Source: Streptomyces sp. CB02923
GTDB lineage: Bacteria > Actinomycetota > Actinomycetes > Streptomycetales > Streptomycetaceae
DNA length: 64,000 nucleotides
Direction: 5' to 3'
Assembly (NCBI RefSeq): GCF_001905005.1
Contig: NZ_LWKZ01000026.1
Location: 447,852 to 511,851, forward strand
Both the position numbers and the translations under genes were made by a program. The notes under the pieces are model-generated. The model was not told the DNA's origin. It was given only the letters and a program-made list of their open reading frames with translations, and did not search any database. Positions within the stretch are counted from its first letter, which is position 1, and each line of letters begins with the position of its first letter. Shown in pieces: positions 31,257 to 39,487 of this stretch.

Positions 31257-32138
31257 ATGACTATTGATCAGGCCGCGCCGCCCGGCGCCCCGCCGCCACG
31301 CGTCGAGCGGCCCGCGGCCGGGCCGCGTACCGGACCGGAGCTCGTTCCCGTCGTGCCGGTTTCCGCCCGGCGCCGGGGCGTGCCGCGGTGGCTGCGCCGA
31401 GCCGTGGTGCCGGTGTTCCTGCTCGCGCTGTGGCAGGTGCTCAGCGCGAGCGGGGCGCTGCCGGGCGACCTCCTCGCCTCGCCGGGGACCATCGCCCGTA
31501 CGGCCTGGACGCTGGTGTCCGACGGGACGCTGCCGTCGGCGATGTCCGTATCGCTGCAACGGGTCGCCGTCGGGCTCGCGCTCGGCGTGGTCGCCGGAGT
31601 GCTGCTGGCGTTGGCGTCCGGGCTGTCGCGGCTGGGCGAGGACCTGGTGGACCCCGTCGTGCAGATGCTGCGGTCCGTGCCGTGGGTGGGCGTGATCCCG
31701 TTGTTCATCATCTGGCTGGGCATCGGCGAGGCGCCGAAGATCGCTCTCATCTCGCTCGGCGTGGCCTTCCATCTGTATCTGAACGTGTACGCCGGGATCC
31801 GCGGTGTGGACGCGCAGTTGGTGGAGGCCGGCACGTCGCTGGGGCTCGGCCGCTGGGGGCTGATCCGGCACGTCATACTGCCGGGTGCGCTGCCGGGCGC
31901 CATGACGGGGCTGCGCTACTCGCTCGCCACCGCCTGGCTGGCGCTCGTCTTCGGCGAGCAGGTCAACGCCGACGACGGGCTCGGCTTCCTGATGAACCAG
32001 GCCCGGGAGTTCTTCCGTACCGACGTGATCGTGGTGTGCCTGGTGGTGTACGCGGTCCTCGGGCTGCTCGCCGACTTCATCGTCCGCACTCTGGAAAGGC
32101 TGCTGCTGCAATGGCGACCGACGTTCACCGGACAGTGA
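31257..32138 (+). CDS. ssuC: Aliphatic sulfonate ABC transporter permease (SsuC-like)
   Basis: A 293-residue BPD-type permease with six hydrophobic segments and the EAA loop EAGTSLGLGRWGLIRHVILPGALP. It is of the SsuC/TauC/nitrate permease group that moves sulfonates, taurine or similar anions. The ATG at 31257 has GGAG five bases upstream (a GTG at 31251 overlaps that site). It is first in the operon permease, ATPase, binding protein, monooxygenase. Confidence 0.9.
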   Translation: MTIDQAAPPGAPPPRVERPAAGPRTGPELVPVVPVSARRRGVPRWLRRAVVPVFLLALWQVLSASGALPGDLLASPGTIARTAWTLVSDGTLPSAMSVSLQRVAVGLALGVVAGVLLALASGLSRLGEDLVDPVVQMLRSVPWVGVIPLFIIWLGIGEAPKIALISLGVAFHLYLNVYAGIRGVDAQLVEAGTSLGLGRWGLIRHVILPGALPGAMTGLRYSLATAWLALVFGEQVNADDGLGFLMNQAREFFRTDVIVVCLVVYAVLGLLADFIVRTLERLLLQWRPTFTGQ

Positions 32139-33046
32139 AGGCAGGAAGGGCGGGAAGGACGGGAAGGGCGGAAGAGGCAGGGACGGTGGAGCCGTACGAC
32201 GGTCCCGTCAGTGGTGCTGCGGCAGCAGACGCGGCCGTACGGGTACGGGGGCTCAGCCGGGCCTTCGGGGGCCGGGCCGTCATCGACGGGCTGCGGCTGG
32301 ACGTGGCACCGGGCGAGTTCGTGGCGCTGCTCGGGCGCAGTGGTTGCGGCAAGTCGACGCTGCTGCGCGTCCTGGCCGGGCTGGATCGGGAGATCGAGGG
32401 CCAGGTGCTGGTCCCGCGGCGCAAGGCGGTGGCCTTCCAGGCGCCACGGCTGATGCCGTGGAAGCGGGTGTGGCGCAATGTGCTGCTCGGGCTGCCGGGC
32501 AGCCTCGAACGCGGCGTGGCGGAACGGGCCTTGGCCGAGGTGGGCCTCGGGCACCGGGCGGACGCCTGGCCGAAGACGCTGTCCGGCGGCGAGGCCCAGC
32601 GGGCGTCGCTGGCCCGCGCGCTGGTACGCGAACCCGATCTGCTGCTGCTCGACGAACCGTTCGGCGCGCTGGACGCGCTGACGCGCATCAAGGCGCAGAA
32701 GCTGGTGGCCGAACTGTGGCAGGAACGGGGGTGCGCGGTACTGCTCGTCACCCACGACGTGGAGGAGGCCCTGCTGCTCGCCGACCGTGTGCTGGTGATG
32801 GAGGACGGCGTGATCGCGTACGAGAGCGAGGTCGGCCTGCCGCGCCCGCGAGACATCGCCGACCCCCGGTTCGCCGCCCTGCGTGCCCGGTTGCTGGACC
32901 GGCTGGGCGTGGAGGGGGCGGAGGCGGAGGAGGCCGAGGGAGCGGAAGGGGCCGAGGAGGCGGAAGGGGCCAAGAAGGCCGAGGAAGCCGTGGGGGCCGA
33001 GGAGGTAGGGGCGGTGGTTCCGGAGGTGGTGAGCGCTGCTGTCTGA
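32111..33046 (+). CDS. ssuB: Sulfonate ABC transporter ATPase (SsuB-like) with an acidic repeat tail
   Basis: A 311-residue ABC ATPase. Walker A is GRSGCGKST, the signature LSGGEAQRASLARAL, Walker B LLLLDEPFGALD, and the switch His is in VTHDVEEAL. Residues from about 270 form a low-complexity Glu/Ala/Gly tail (GAEAEEAEGAEGAEEAEGAK and onward) that ordinary SsuB lacks. The ATG lies 28 bases inside the permease gene with GGAAAGG upstream, so translation is probably coupled. Confidence 0.9.
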   Translation: MATDVHRTVKAGRAGRTGRAEEAGTVEPYDGPVSGAAAADAAVRVRGLSRAFGGRAVIDGLRLDVAPGEFVALLGRSGCGKSTLLRVLAGLDREIEGQVLVPRRKAVAFQAPRLMPWKRVWRNVLLGLPGSLERGVAERALAEVGLGHRADAWPKTLSGGEAQRASLARALVREPDLLLLDEPFGALDALTRIKAQKLVAELWQERGCAVLLVTHDVEEALLLADRVLVMEDGVIAYESEVGLPRPRDIADPRFAALRARLLDRLGVEGAEAEEAEGAEGAEEAEGAKKAEEAVGAEEVGAVVPEVVSAAV

Positions 33047-33056
33047 CGCGGCACCC

Positions 33057-33096
33057 GCCTCGCCTCCCCCCTCCCCCTTCTCCCCCTCCCCCCCCT
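33057..33096 (+). repeat. C-rich pyrimidine tract between the ATPase and binding-protein genes
   Basis: Runs of 5-8 C broken by T fill the gap between the two coding regions, in the middle of the operon. The template strand carries matching G runs able to form a quadruplex. No terminator hairpin is visible. Confidence 0.7.
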
Positions 33097-33126
33097 CAAA
33101 AGATGAACCGCAAGGAAACGGACCCC

Positions 33127-34233
33127 ATGAACCCCCTCGAACGTTCGCATCCGCCCACCACACCCCACCGCCACCCTCCGGCCGCCCTCCTGCTCCCCCT
33201 CCTCCTGCTGCCCCTCGCCCTCCTGCTCACCGCCTGCGGCGGAGCGTCCCGGGCGAACGGTTCGGGAGGCGGGGGCGGGACCCGCGGCGGAAGCGACGGC
33301 AAGGGGGCGGTGACTCTCAATGTCGGTGATCAGAAGGGCGGTTCGGAGGCGGTTCTGCGGGCGGCCGGAGAGCTGAAGGACCTTCCCTACCGGATCCAGT
33401 GGTCGACCTTCACCTCCGGGCCTCCGCTGCTGGAGGCGGTCAACGCCGGGGCGGTGGACGTCGGCGGGGTCGGCAACACACCGCCCGTCTTCGCCGCCGC
33501 CGCGAACTCGAAGTTCAAGGTGATCGCGGCGACCCACGGCTCGTCCGCGGGTGAGACGGTCCTCGTGAAGAAGGAGTCGCCGATCACGCGGCCCGCGGAG
33601 CTGAAGGGCAAGTCGATCGCGGTGGCGCAGGGCAGCTCCGCGCACTACCAGATCGTGGCCTCCCTGAAGAAGGCCGGGCTGACGCCGAAGGACGTGACAC
33701 TGAACTACCTGCAGCCCGCCGACGCGCTGGCCGCGTTCAGCCGCGGCAGGGTGGACGCCTGGGCGGTGTGGGACCCGTACACCTCGCAGGCCCTGGACCA
33801 GACCGACGCGCGAGTGCTGACCACCGGGGAAGGCGTCGTGAACGGTCTCAGCTTCCAGGTCGCCGCGCCTGCCGCCCTGGACGACGGGAAAAAGTCGGCG
33901 GCGCTCAAGGACTACGTCGACCGGCTGCGTCGGGCGCAGGACTGGGTCCACCGGCACCCGGACGCCTGGGCGAAGGTGTGGGCCGAGGAGACCGGGCTGC
34001 CGAGGGACGTGGCGCTGGCGGCGGTCAAACGTACGCGGGGCACGGCGGTGACGGTCGCCCTGGACCGGCCCGCCGTCGCCTCCGAGCAGCAGATCGCCGA
34101 CACCTTTGCCGCGCTCAAGCTGATTCCCGGCCGGTTCGACTTCTCGTCCTTCGTCGACACCCGTTTCAACGGCAGCCTGCCACCTTCGAGCACGGCGCCG
34201 CGCACCTACGGCACTCAAGGAAAGGCTGGCTGA
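33127..34233 (+). CDS. ssuA: Sulfonate ABC transporter substrate-binding lipoprotein (SsuA-like)
   Basis: A 368-residue lipoprotein. The signal peptide has the lipobox LLTAC at about residue 36, and a Gly/Ser-rich linker follows. The mature part fits the SsuA/NMT1 family, with VGDQKGGSEAVLRAAGEL, VDVGGVGNTPPVFAAAANS and RVDAWAVWDPYTSQAL. AAGGA lies upstream of the ATG at 33127; an earlier ATG (33103) has no ribosome site. It is expected to bind alkanesulfonates outside the membrane and hand them to the permease. Confidence 0.92.
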   Translation: MNPLERSHPPTTPHRHPPAALLLPLLLLPLALLLTACGGASRANGSGGGGGTRGGSDGKGAVTLNVGDQKGGSEAVLRAAGELKDLPYRIQWSTFTSGPPLLEAVNAGAVDVGGVGNTPPVFAAAANSKFKVIAATHGSSAGETVLVKKESPITRPAELKGKSIAVAQGSSAHYQIVASLKKAGLTPKDVTLNYLQPADALAAFSRGRVDAWAVWDPYTSQALDQTDARVLTTGEGVVNGLSFQVAAPAALDDGKKSAALKDYVDRLRRAQDWVHRHPDAWAKVWAEETGLPRDVALAAVKRTRGTAVTVALDRPAVASEQQIADTFAALKLIPGRFDFSSFVDTRFNGSLPPSSTAPRTYGTQGKAG

Positions 34234-34238
34234 ACACC

Positions 34239-35444
34239 GTGACTGTGCATCTTCATTGGTTCCTGCCGACGGGCGGCGACGGGCGCACCCTCGTCGACCG
34301 GCACGCGTACACCGACGGCGGCGTCAGGCGTGATCGCATCACTCCGGTCAGCGGGGTGCGGGCGCCCGACATCGACTACCTGGCGCAGATCGCCAAGGCC
34401 GCCGAGCAGCTGGGATTCGAGGCGGTCCTCACGCCGACGGGGACGTGGTGCGAGGACGCCTGGCTGACCACGACGGCGCTCACCCAGGTCACCGACCGGC
34501 TCAAGTTCCTGGTGGCCTTCCGGCCGGGGGTGATCTCGCCGGTGTTGGCCGCGCAGATGGCCGCCACCTATCAGCGGATCTCCGGAGGACGGCTGCTGCT
34601 GAACGTGGTGACCGGCGGGGACTCCACCGAGCAGCGGCGCTTCGGGGACGCGCTGGACCACGATCGGCGCTATGCCCGTACGGACGAGTTCCTGCAGGTG
34701 GTACGGGGTGTGTGGGGCGGCACCCCGTTCGACTTCCACGGGGAGCACTACCAGGTGGAGGGTGGTCTGACCGCCCTGCCGCCGGACCCGCTCCCGGAGA
34801 TCTTCTTCGGCGGTTCGTCGGCGGCCGCCGGGCCGGTCGCCGCCCGCAACGTCGATGTGTACCTCACCTGGGGCGAGCCGCCAGAGCAGGTCAAGCAGAA
34901 GATCGACTGGATCGCGGGACTCGCCGCGCGGGAGGGCCGTACGGTCCGTTTCGGCATCCGGCTGCACACCATCTCGCGCGACTCGGCGAAGGAGGCGTGG
35001 GCCACGGCGGACCGGCTGCTCGGCGACCTGGACCCGGACACCGTGGCCGCCGCGCAGCAGGCGCTGGGCAAGAGCGAGTCGGTGGGCCAGCAGCGGATGC
35101 TGGCCCTGCACGGCGGCGCGCGCGACAAGCTGGAGATCTCCCCGAACCTCTGGGCCGGGGTGGGCCTGGTGCGCGGTGGCGCGGGAACGGCCCTGGTCGG
35201 CAGCCACGCGGAGGTGGCCGACCGGATCGAGGAGTACCACTCCCTCGGCATCGAGCACTTCGTGCTGTCCGGCTACCCGCATCTGGAGGAGGCGTACTGG
35301 TTCGGTGAGGGCGTACGGCCCGCGCTGGCCGCCCGCGGTCTGCTGCCCACCGGTCCCGGCCCGCTGTCCGGAGCCCCGGCTGCCAACGGACGGCCGGCTT
35401 CCGCGCCGGGCGGGGCGCCGCTGCTGGTCGCGGGTGGCCGCTGA
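34239..35444 (+). CDS. ssuD: FMNH2-dependent alkanesulfonate monooxygenase (SsuD-like)
   Basis: A 401-residue luciferase-fold enzyme that cleaves the C-S bond of alkanesulfonates to release sulfite. Typical segments are LHWFLPTGGDGR at the start, a conserved Cys in PTGTWCEDAW, FLVAFRPGVISP, LLLNVVTGGDSTEQRRFGD and the late LVGSHAEVADRIEEY. It is about 20 residues longer than E. coli SsuD, from a Pro/Gly tail. It begins five bases after the binding-protein gene. The flavin reductase partner (SsuE type) is not adjacent and may be elsewhere. Confidence 0.93.
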   Translation: MTVHLHWFLPTGGDGRTLVDRHAYTDGGVRRDRITPVSGVRAPDIDYLAQIAKAAEQLGFEAVLTPTGTWCEDAWLTTTALTQVTDRLKFLVAFRPGVISPVLAAQMAATYQRISGGRLLLNVVTGGDSTEQRRFGDALDHDRRYARTDEFLQVVRGVWGGTPFDFHGEHYQVEGGLTALPPDPLPEIFFGGSSAAAGPVAARNVDVYLTWGEPPEQVKQKIDWIAGLAAREGRTVRFGIRLHTISRDSAKEAWATADRLLGDLDPDTVAAAQQALGKSESVGQQRMLALHGGARDKLEISPNLWAGVGLVRGGAGTALVGSHAEVADRIEEYHSLGIEHFVLSGYPHLEEAYWFGEGVRPALAARGLLPTGPGPLSGAPAANGRPASAPGGAPLLVAGGR

Positions 35445-35533
35445 GAGACCGGCGGGTGAGGCCGTGCGGGAGCGCGGGAGTCCGAGGATAGGAGTGGCGG
35501 AAGTTTTCCGACCCCACCCTGGTTAGTAGAAAC

Positions 35534-36688
35534 ATGAACTACTCAGGGGTGCGGGAAACCGAGGTCGTGGTGGCCGGTGCCGGGCAGGCCGGCCTGGCCG
35601 CCGCCTTCCACCTGCGGCGGGTGGGGTACGTACCGGACCGGGACGTCGTCGTACTGGACCACTCACCGCGACCGGGCGGCGCGTGGCAGTTCCGCTGGCC
35701 CACCCTGACGTACGGCAAGGTCCACGGGATGCACGCGCTGCCCGGCATGGAGCTGACCGGCGCCGATCCGGACCGCCCGTCCTCCGAGGTGATCGGCGCG
35801 TACTTCGACACCTACGAGCGCACCTTCGGGCTGCGCGTGCACCGGCCGGTGGATGTCCGGTCGGTGCGCGACGGCGCGGACGGCCGCCTCCTGGTGGAGA
35901 CCTCGGAAGGTACGTACGCCACCCGGGCCCTGGTCAACGCGACCGGCACCTGGGACCGGCCCTTCTGGCCGCGCTTCCCCGGCCAGGAGATCTTCCGCGG
36001 CAGGCAGCTGCACAGCTCCGCGTACCGGGGGCCGCAGGACTTCGCCGGGCAGCGCGTCATCGTCGTCGGCGGCGGCACCTCGGCCGTCCAGCAGCTGCTG
36101 GAGATCGCGGACGTCGCCGCCGCGACCACCTGGGTGACCCGCCGCCCGCCGCTCTTCCACGAAGGTCCGTTCGACGAACAGCGGGGACGGGCGGCCGTCG
36201 CGCAGGTCGAGGAACGGGTCCGGGAGGGACTGCCACCGCAGAGCGTGGTGTCCGTGACGGGACTGCCGATCACTGCCGTGCCGCAAGGCCGCACCTCCCA
36301 CGCCGGGCCCCTCACGCCGTCCGAGGCTCTGTGGCTGGCCCGTCGGCAGGGCGCCCTGGTCCGTCACCCGATGTTCGACCGCCTCACCGAAACCGGCGCC
36401 CGCTGGCCGGACGGCGCGCGAGACGACGGCGTGACCAGCGCGGACGCCGACACCATCCTCTACGCCACCGGCTTCCGCCCCGCCCTGGACCACCTGGCCC
36501 CGCTCCACCTGCGCGAACCGGGCGGCGGCATCCGCCTGGACGGCACCCGAACCGCCCGCGACCCCCGCGTCCACCTCGTCGGCTACGGCCCGTCCGCCAG
36601 CACCATCGGCGCCAACCGCGCCGGACGTGCGGCCGTACGCGACATCCGGCAGCTCCTGCAACCGGGCACCCTGGTCGCCACCCGCTGA
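35534..36688 (+). CDS. FAD/NAD(P)-dependent flavin monooxygenase-like oxidoreductase
   Basis: A 384-residue protein with two dinucleotide-binding motifs: VVVAGAGQAGLAAAFHLRRVG near the start for FAD and VIVVGGGTSAVQQLLEI near residue 175 for NAD(P). YATGFRP near residue 315 is the usual ATG motif of flavin-containing monooxygenases and related thioredoxin-reductase-like enzymes. TAGTAG lies just before the ATG and no ribosome site is seen. It follows the ssu operon by 89 bases and could supply reduced flavin or oxidise a sulfur compound, but that link is only positional. Confidence 0.8.
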   Translation: MNYSGVRETEVVVAGAGQAGLAAAFHLRRVGYVPDRDVVVLDHSPRPGGAWQFRWPTLTYGKVHGMHALPGMELTGADPDRPSSEVIGAYFDTYERTFGLRVHRPVDVRSVRDGADGRLLVETSEGTYATRALVNATGTWDRPFWPRFPGQEIFRGRQLHSSAYRGPQDFAGQRVIVVGGGTSAVQQLLEIADVAAATTWVTRRPPLFHEGPFDEQRGRAAVAQVEERVREGLPPQSVVSVTGLPITAVPQGRTSHAGPLTPSEALWLARRQGALVRHPMFDRLTETGARWPDGARDDGVTSADADTILYATGFRPALDHLAPLHLREPGGGIRLDGTRTARDPRVHLVGYGPSASTIGANRAGRAAVRDIRQLLQPGTLVATR

Positions 36689-36722
36689 ACCGCCCCGGCT
36701 CTGCTGCGAGAGCCGGGGCGGT
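36689..36722. terminator. Strong terminator hairpin
   Basis: ACCGCCCCGGCTCT (36689-36702) pairs perfectly with AGAGCCGGGGCGGT (36709-36722) around a 6-base loop. It begins at the stop codon of the monooxygenase gene. Confidence 0.88.
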
Positions 36723-36750
36723 GAAGGCGTTCGGCACTCGGCCAGCGAGC

Positions 36751-36805
36751 CTTTGGCCTTTGGCCTTTAACCCTTGGCCTTTAACCCTTGGCCTTCGGCC
36801 TTACG
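36751..36805. repeat. CCTTTGG/CCTTTAACCCTTGG repeat
   Basis: Short units (GGCCTTT, then two copies of CCTTTAACCCTTGG) run up to the stop codon of the small secreted protein gene. They share the convergent gap with a terminator. Confidence 0.75.
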
Positions 36806-36811
36806 AGGCGG

Positions 36812-37021
36812 TCAGCCGATTTCGAGAAGCCAGGTCCCGTCCGGGTTCTCGCTGCACATCCAGGGGCCCTTGTGGTTCGTCTTCTCCATGCCCTGCTTCT
36901 CACACGTCGCGTGATCGGGCACGGTGAACCGCTCTTCCGCCTGCGCAGCGCCCATGCTGATCGTGGTGGCTACCGCGACACCGGCCAGGACGACGGCTGC
37001 CTTGGTGAACTTCTTGCGCAT
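36812..37021 (-). CDS. Small secreted protein with two cysteines
   Basis: A 69-residue preprotein. MRKKFTKAAVVLAGVAVATT and the AQA cleavage site give a mature peptide of about 41 residues with two Cys (in ATCEKQG and PWMCSEN), which may form one disulfide. AAGGA lies upstream of the ATG. It is rich in charged residues and not obviously a bacteriocin. The function is unknown; it converges on the monooxygenase gene. An unusual triple direct repeat precedes it. Confidence 0.8.
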   Translation of the reverse strand: MRKKFTKAAVVLAGVAVATTISMGAAQAEERFTVPDHATCEKQGMEKTNHKGPWMCSENPDGTWLLEIG

Positions 37022-37085
37022 GTCCTTGTTCCTTCGACGTGCTTGCGTGGACGCGTCACACGCTGCCCGGCAATCCTGTCGTCAC

Positions 37086-37115
37086 ACTAATGGATTACTA
37101 ATCCCTGACTAATGG
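37086..37115 (-). promoter_or_regulatory. Three direct repeats at 11-bp spacing upstream of the small secreted protein
   Basis: ACTAATGG (37086), ACTAATCC (37097) and ACTAATGG (37108) begin exactly 11 bases apart, one helical turn, on the plus strand (ATTAGT on the gene's strand). The middle copy also forms the palindrome GGATTACTAATCC (37092-37104). This is the layout of SARP or OmpR-like activator sites, but no such regulator is in the window. The repeat is A/T-rich against its surroundings. Confidence 0.6.
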
Positions 37116-37210
37116 TCAACACAATGGGTCGCAAGGTCTCCCTTGCGCTACGGCAACCGGCAGGGATGCGGCGTGGTGCTGGCACTGGTCCTGATGCTGA
37201 CGCTGGCGCT

Positions 37211-37783
37211 TCAGCCGAGGAAGCGGCTCATGTACAGCGCCGTCTCCCCCTCGGACGCGGTGCCACTGTAGAGAGACGTGTCCAGGCCGCAGAAGCCGAA
37301 CCCCATCCGCTGGTACGCGCGGATCGCCGGGCCGTTGACGTTCGTGACCTCCAGCCACAGATGCCCGGCGCCGCACTCCCCGGCCCGGTCGACGGCGTGG
37401 TCCATCAGCGTGCGTCCGATGCCCCGGCCCTGGTACGGCCCGTCCACCTCGATGTCGGCGATGATCAGCCGCCGGTTCCAGGGCTCGTACTCGGTGTCCA
37501 CATAACCGCACACACGGTCGCCGTCGAGCGCGACGAAGCGTTTCCCGCCGTCCGGCGGCCCGTCGCTCCCGGGCTCGTCGTCGGGAAAGACCTTGTGAAC
37601 CGGCGGGTCCAGCCGGGCGGGCCGGAGGGTGAACCCGTCCTCGGTGCCGACCACCTCGTAGACGGTGTCCGAGATGAACTCGCCCTTGATGACGGCGGAC
37701 CGGTCCTTCTCGCTCGCCGCCGTCCGGTAGGTGATGGCTCCGACTGCCTCATGGTCCGCTGATGTGCTGTCAGTTGGCGCCAT
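37211..37783 (-). CDS. GNAT family N-acetyltransferase
   Basis: A 190-residue GNAT protein. The acetyl-CoA motif is PYQGRGIGRTLMDHA, and the last strands include LWLEVTNVNGPAIRAYQRMGFGFCG. The N-terminal 80 residues are less conserved. TATGAT six bases before the ATG and no ribosome site suggest a leaderless mRNA. Upstream (37795-37852) are degenerate TTCAGGTCGTATCGG repeats. The substrate is unknown. Confidence 0.88.
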   Translation of the reverse strand: MAPTDSTSADHEAVGAITYRTAASEKDRSAVIKGEFISDTVYEVVGTEDGFTLRPARLDPPVHKVFPDDEPGSDGPPDGGKRFVALDGDRVCGYVDTEYEPWNRRLIIADIEVDGPYQGRGIGRTLMDHAVDRAGECGAGHLWLEVTNVNGPAIRAYQRMGFGFCGLDTSLYSGTASEGETALYMSRFLG

Positions 37784-37875
37784 GCATTGATCATATCGTT
37801 CAGGTTGTTTCGGCCAGGTCGCATCGTTCAGGTCGTATCGGTCAGGTCGTTCGTTCCGGCGCCTGGCAGCAGCCC

Positions 37876-38598
37876 TCACCCGCTGGTGCGCGGCAGCGCC
37901 CTGATGATGTCCCTCCGGTCCTGCGGCTTGCCGGCCAGCCAGGCGCCGAGCTGGTGACCGGCTCCCGCGAGCCGGAGTACGGAGAGGTCCGCGCGGGTGG
38001 ACAGCGCGGCGCGGATCAGTTCGGTCGTCCCGTCGGGGATGACCGTGTCCTGTTCCGGTACGACGAGGAGCGCGCGGCCGTCGAACCGCGCGTAAGTGTC
38101 CAGCGCCTGGCTGTCACGCCAGCTCTCCGGGCGCCGGATCAGCTCGGTGAACCCGGCGCCGAAGGGGACGTCCCAGGCGTCCTTCGCGTAGATGCCCGGC
38201 GCGCAGAGGACGATGGCCGCCACCCGCCCGCCGTACAGGTCCACCAGGTCGGCGACGGTCTGGCCGCTCATACTGAATCCGACCAGCACCAAGGGGCGTT
38301 CATCGTCGAAGACTTCGTCGATGACGGCTGCGGCCTGGTCGCGCCGTCGCCGGAGGCTGAGGTCGGGCAGCGCTCCCGTGCTCTCCCCGTGGCCCGAGAA
38401 GTCCAGCACGACGGCAGGGTGCCCGTATGCGGCGAAGTCCTCGGCGAACGGCAGGTTGCGTTCCTTGTCACCGGTGCCGGCGCCATGCATGATGACGACG
38501 CCGCAGGCCCCGGCGCTTTCGTCTTTCGGTGTCACGGTGCAGAGGCTGAGGTGTTCACCGTCAGCGGCATGCACGGCTCTGCGTATGACGGCACTCAT
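37876..38598 (-). CDS. Alpha/beta hydrolase (dienelactone hydrolase-like/BAAT-like)
   Basis: A 240-residue alpha/beta hydrolase. The oxyanion region is VVIMHGAGTGDKERNL, the nucleophile elbow GFSMSGQ, the acid Asp in VVPEQDTVIP and the His in LAGAGHQLG. This order is of small serine hydrolases. GGGAG lies five bases before the ATG. The ester or thioester substrate is unknown; the gene stands alone. Confidence 0.88.
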   Translation of the reverse strand: MSAVIRRAVHAADGEHLSLCTVTPKDESAGACGVVIMHGAGTGDKERNLPFAEDFAAYGHPAVVLDFSGHGESTGALPDLSLRRRRDQAAAVIDEVFDDERPLVLVGFSMSGQTVADLVDLYGGRVAAIVLCAPGIYAKDAWDVPFGAGFTELIRRPESWRDSQALDTYARFDGRALLVVPEQDTVIPDGTTELIRAALSTRADLSVLRLAGAGHQLGAWLAGKPQDRRDIIRALPRTSG

Positions 38599-38732
38599 GG
38601 GATCTCCCGACGTGGTGGTAGGGCGAATGCCTCCTCGGCGTCACCGCACGAAGCACCGGAGCATCGCCGGGGCCGTCGTGTCTCCGGTGAGAGGGGCAGC
38701 GTATGGGAAGTCTGTTGAGAGGAGTCTCCCGT

Positions 38733-39206
38733 ATGCACTGGGCGGAACTGCGCCACTCGCAGGGGGAGACGGCTGCGAGCGTCCCGTCCCTGTTGTCCCG
38801 GATCGTGTACGGGGGCGAGGACGCCGCCCGCCAAGCAGCCGACGACCTCGGCGAATGCGTCTGCGGATTGGGGTTTGTCGTCGGTGAGGCAACAGCCCCT
38901 GCGGTCCCGTTCCTCCTGGAGCTCGCCGGGACACCGCACGTACCGTGCAAGACCGAGTTGCTGGAGCTGCTGGAGAACATCGGCCGGGCCGATGTATGGC
39001 ACGCCTCCGCCTCGACGGCGCGGAACACCAAGCACTCCCCGAGCTACCGGGAGCAGCTCGGCTGGGAGGCAGCCTCCCGCGCGACCGTACTCACGGGCCG
39101 GCCGGTCGTCGAACGGCTTGCCTCGTCCGTACGGCCGGAGGAGGCCGAACCCGCGCGGAAGCTGCTGCGGGCGATGGACGAAGTGCCTCCGTTTTCGGCG
39201 GTGTGA
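38733..39206 (+). CDS. HEAT-like repeat protein of unknown function
   Basis: A 157-residue helical protein of a type common in streptomycetes, with a W-AELRH start, ALL..I..G spacing and PFLLELAGTPHVPCKTELLELLENIG. I choose ATG 38733, with GAGAGGAG about nine bases upstream, since the family starts at this Trp-containing helix; ATG 38703 also has an AGAGGGG site and would add ten residues. Such proteins are sometimes immunity or adaptor factors, but nothing nearby shows this. Confidence 0.65.
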   Translation: MHWAELRHSQGETAASVPSLLSRIVYGGEDAARQAADDLGECVCGLGFVVGEATAPAVPFLLELAGTPHVPCKTELLELLENIGRADVWHASASTARNTKHSPSYREQLGWEAASRATVLTGRPVVERLASSVRPEEAEPARKLLRAMDEVPPFSAV

Positions 39207-39340
39207 GCAGAGCCGGGCAGCCTGACCAGGCCCGTCCAACCAGAGCCGAGCGCCCCCCTCTCGGACAGCGCACCTCGCCGCCGTCGCCGGCCTGACGAGG
39301 AGCGAGGGCACTGCCCAGGAGTGTTTACGGCGGAGTGTTC

Positions 39341-39460
39341 ACGGACACGGTGGCGTGCGCACGGACACGGCAGCGTGCGCACGGACACGGTGGCGTGCGC
39401 ACGGACACGGTGGCGTGCGCACGGACACGGTGGCGTGCGCACGGACACAGCGGCGTGCGC
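39341..39460. repeat. 20-bp tandem array, 6 units
   Basis: Six exact-length units, consensus ACGGACACGGTGGCGTGCGC, lie without spacers between the convergent HEAT-like and amidase genes. Units 1, 3, 4 and 5 are identical; 2 and 6 differ by 2 bases. It is not a CRISPR array because no unique spacers separate the units. Confidence 0.92.
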
Positions 39461-39487
39461 ACGGTCAAGGTGACGTCGACAGCCGGC

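Noticed and set aside
39341..39460. CRISPR array
   Set aside because: Units are contiguous 20-mers without spacers, and no cas gene is present.
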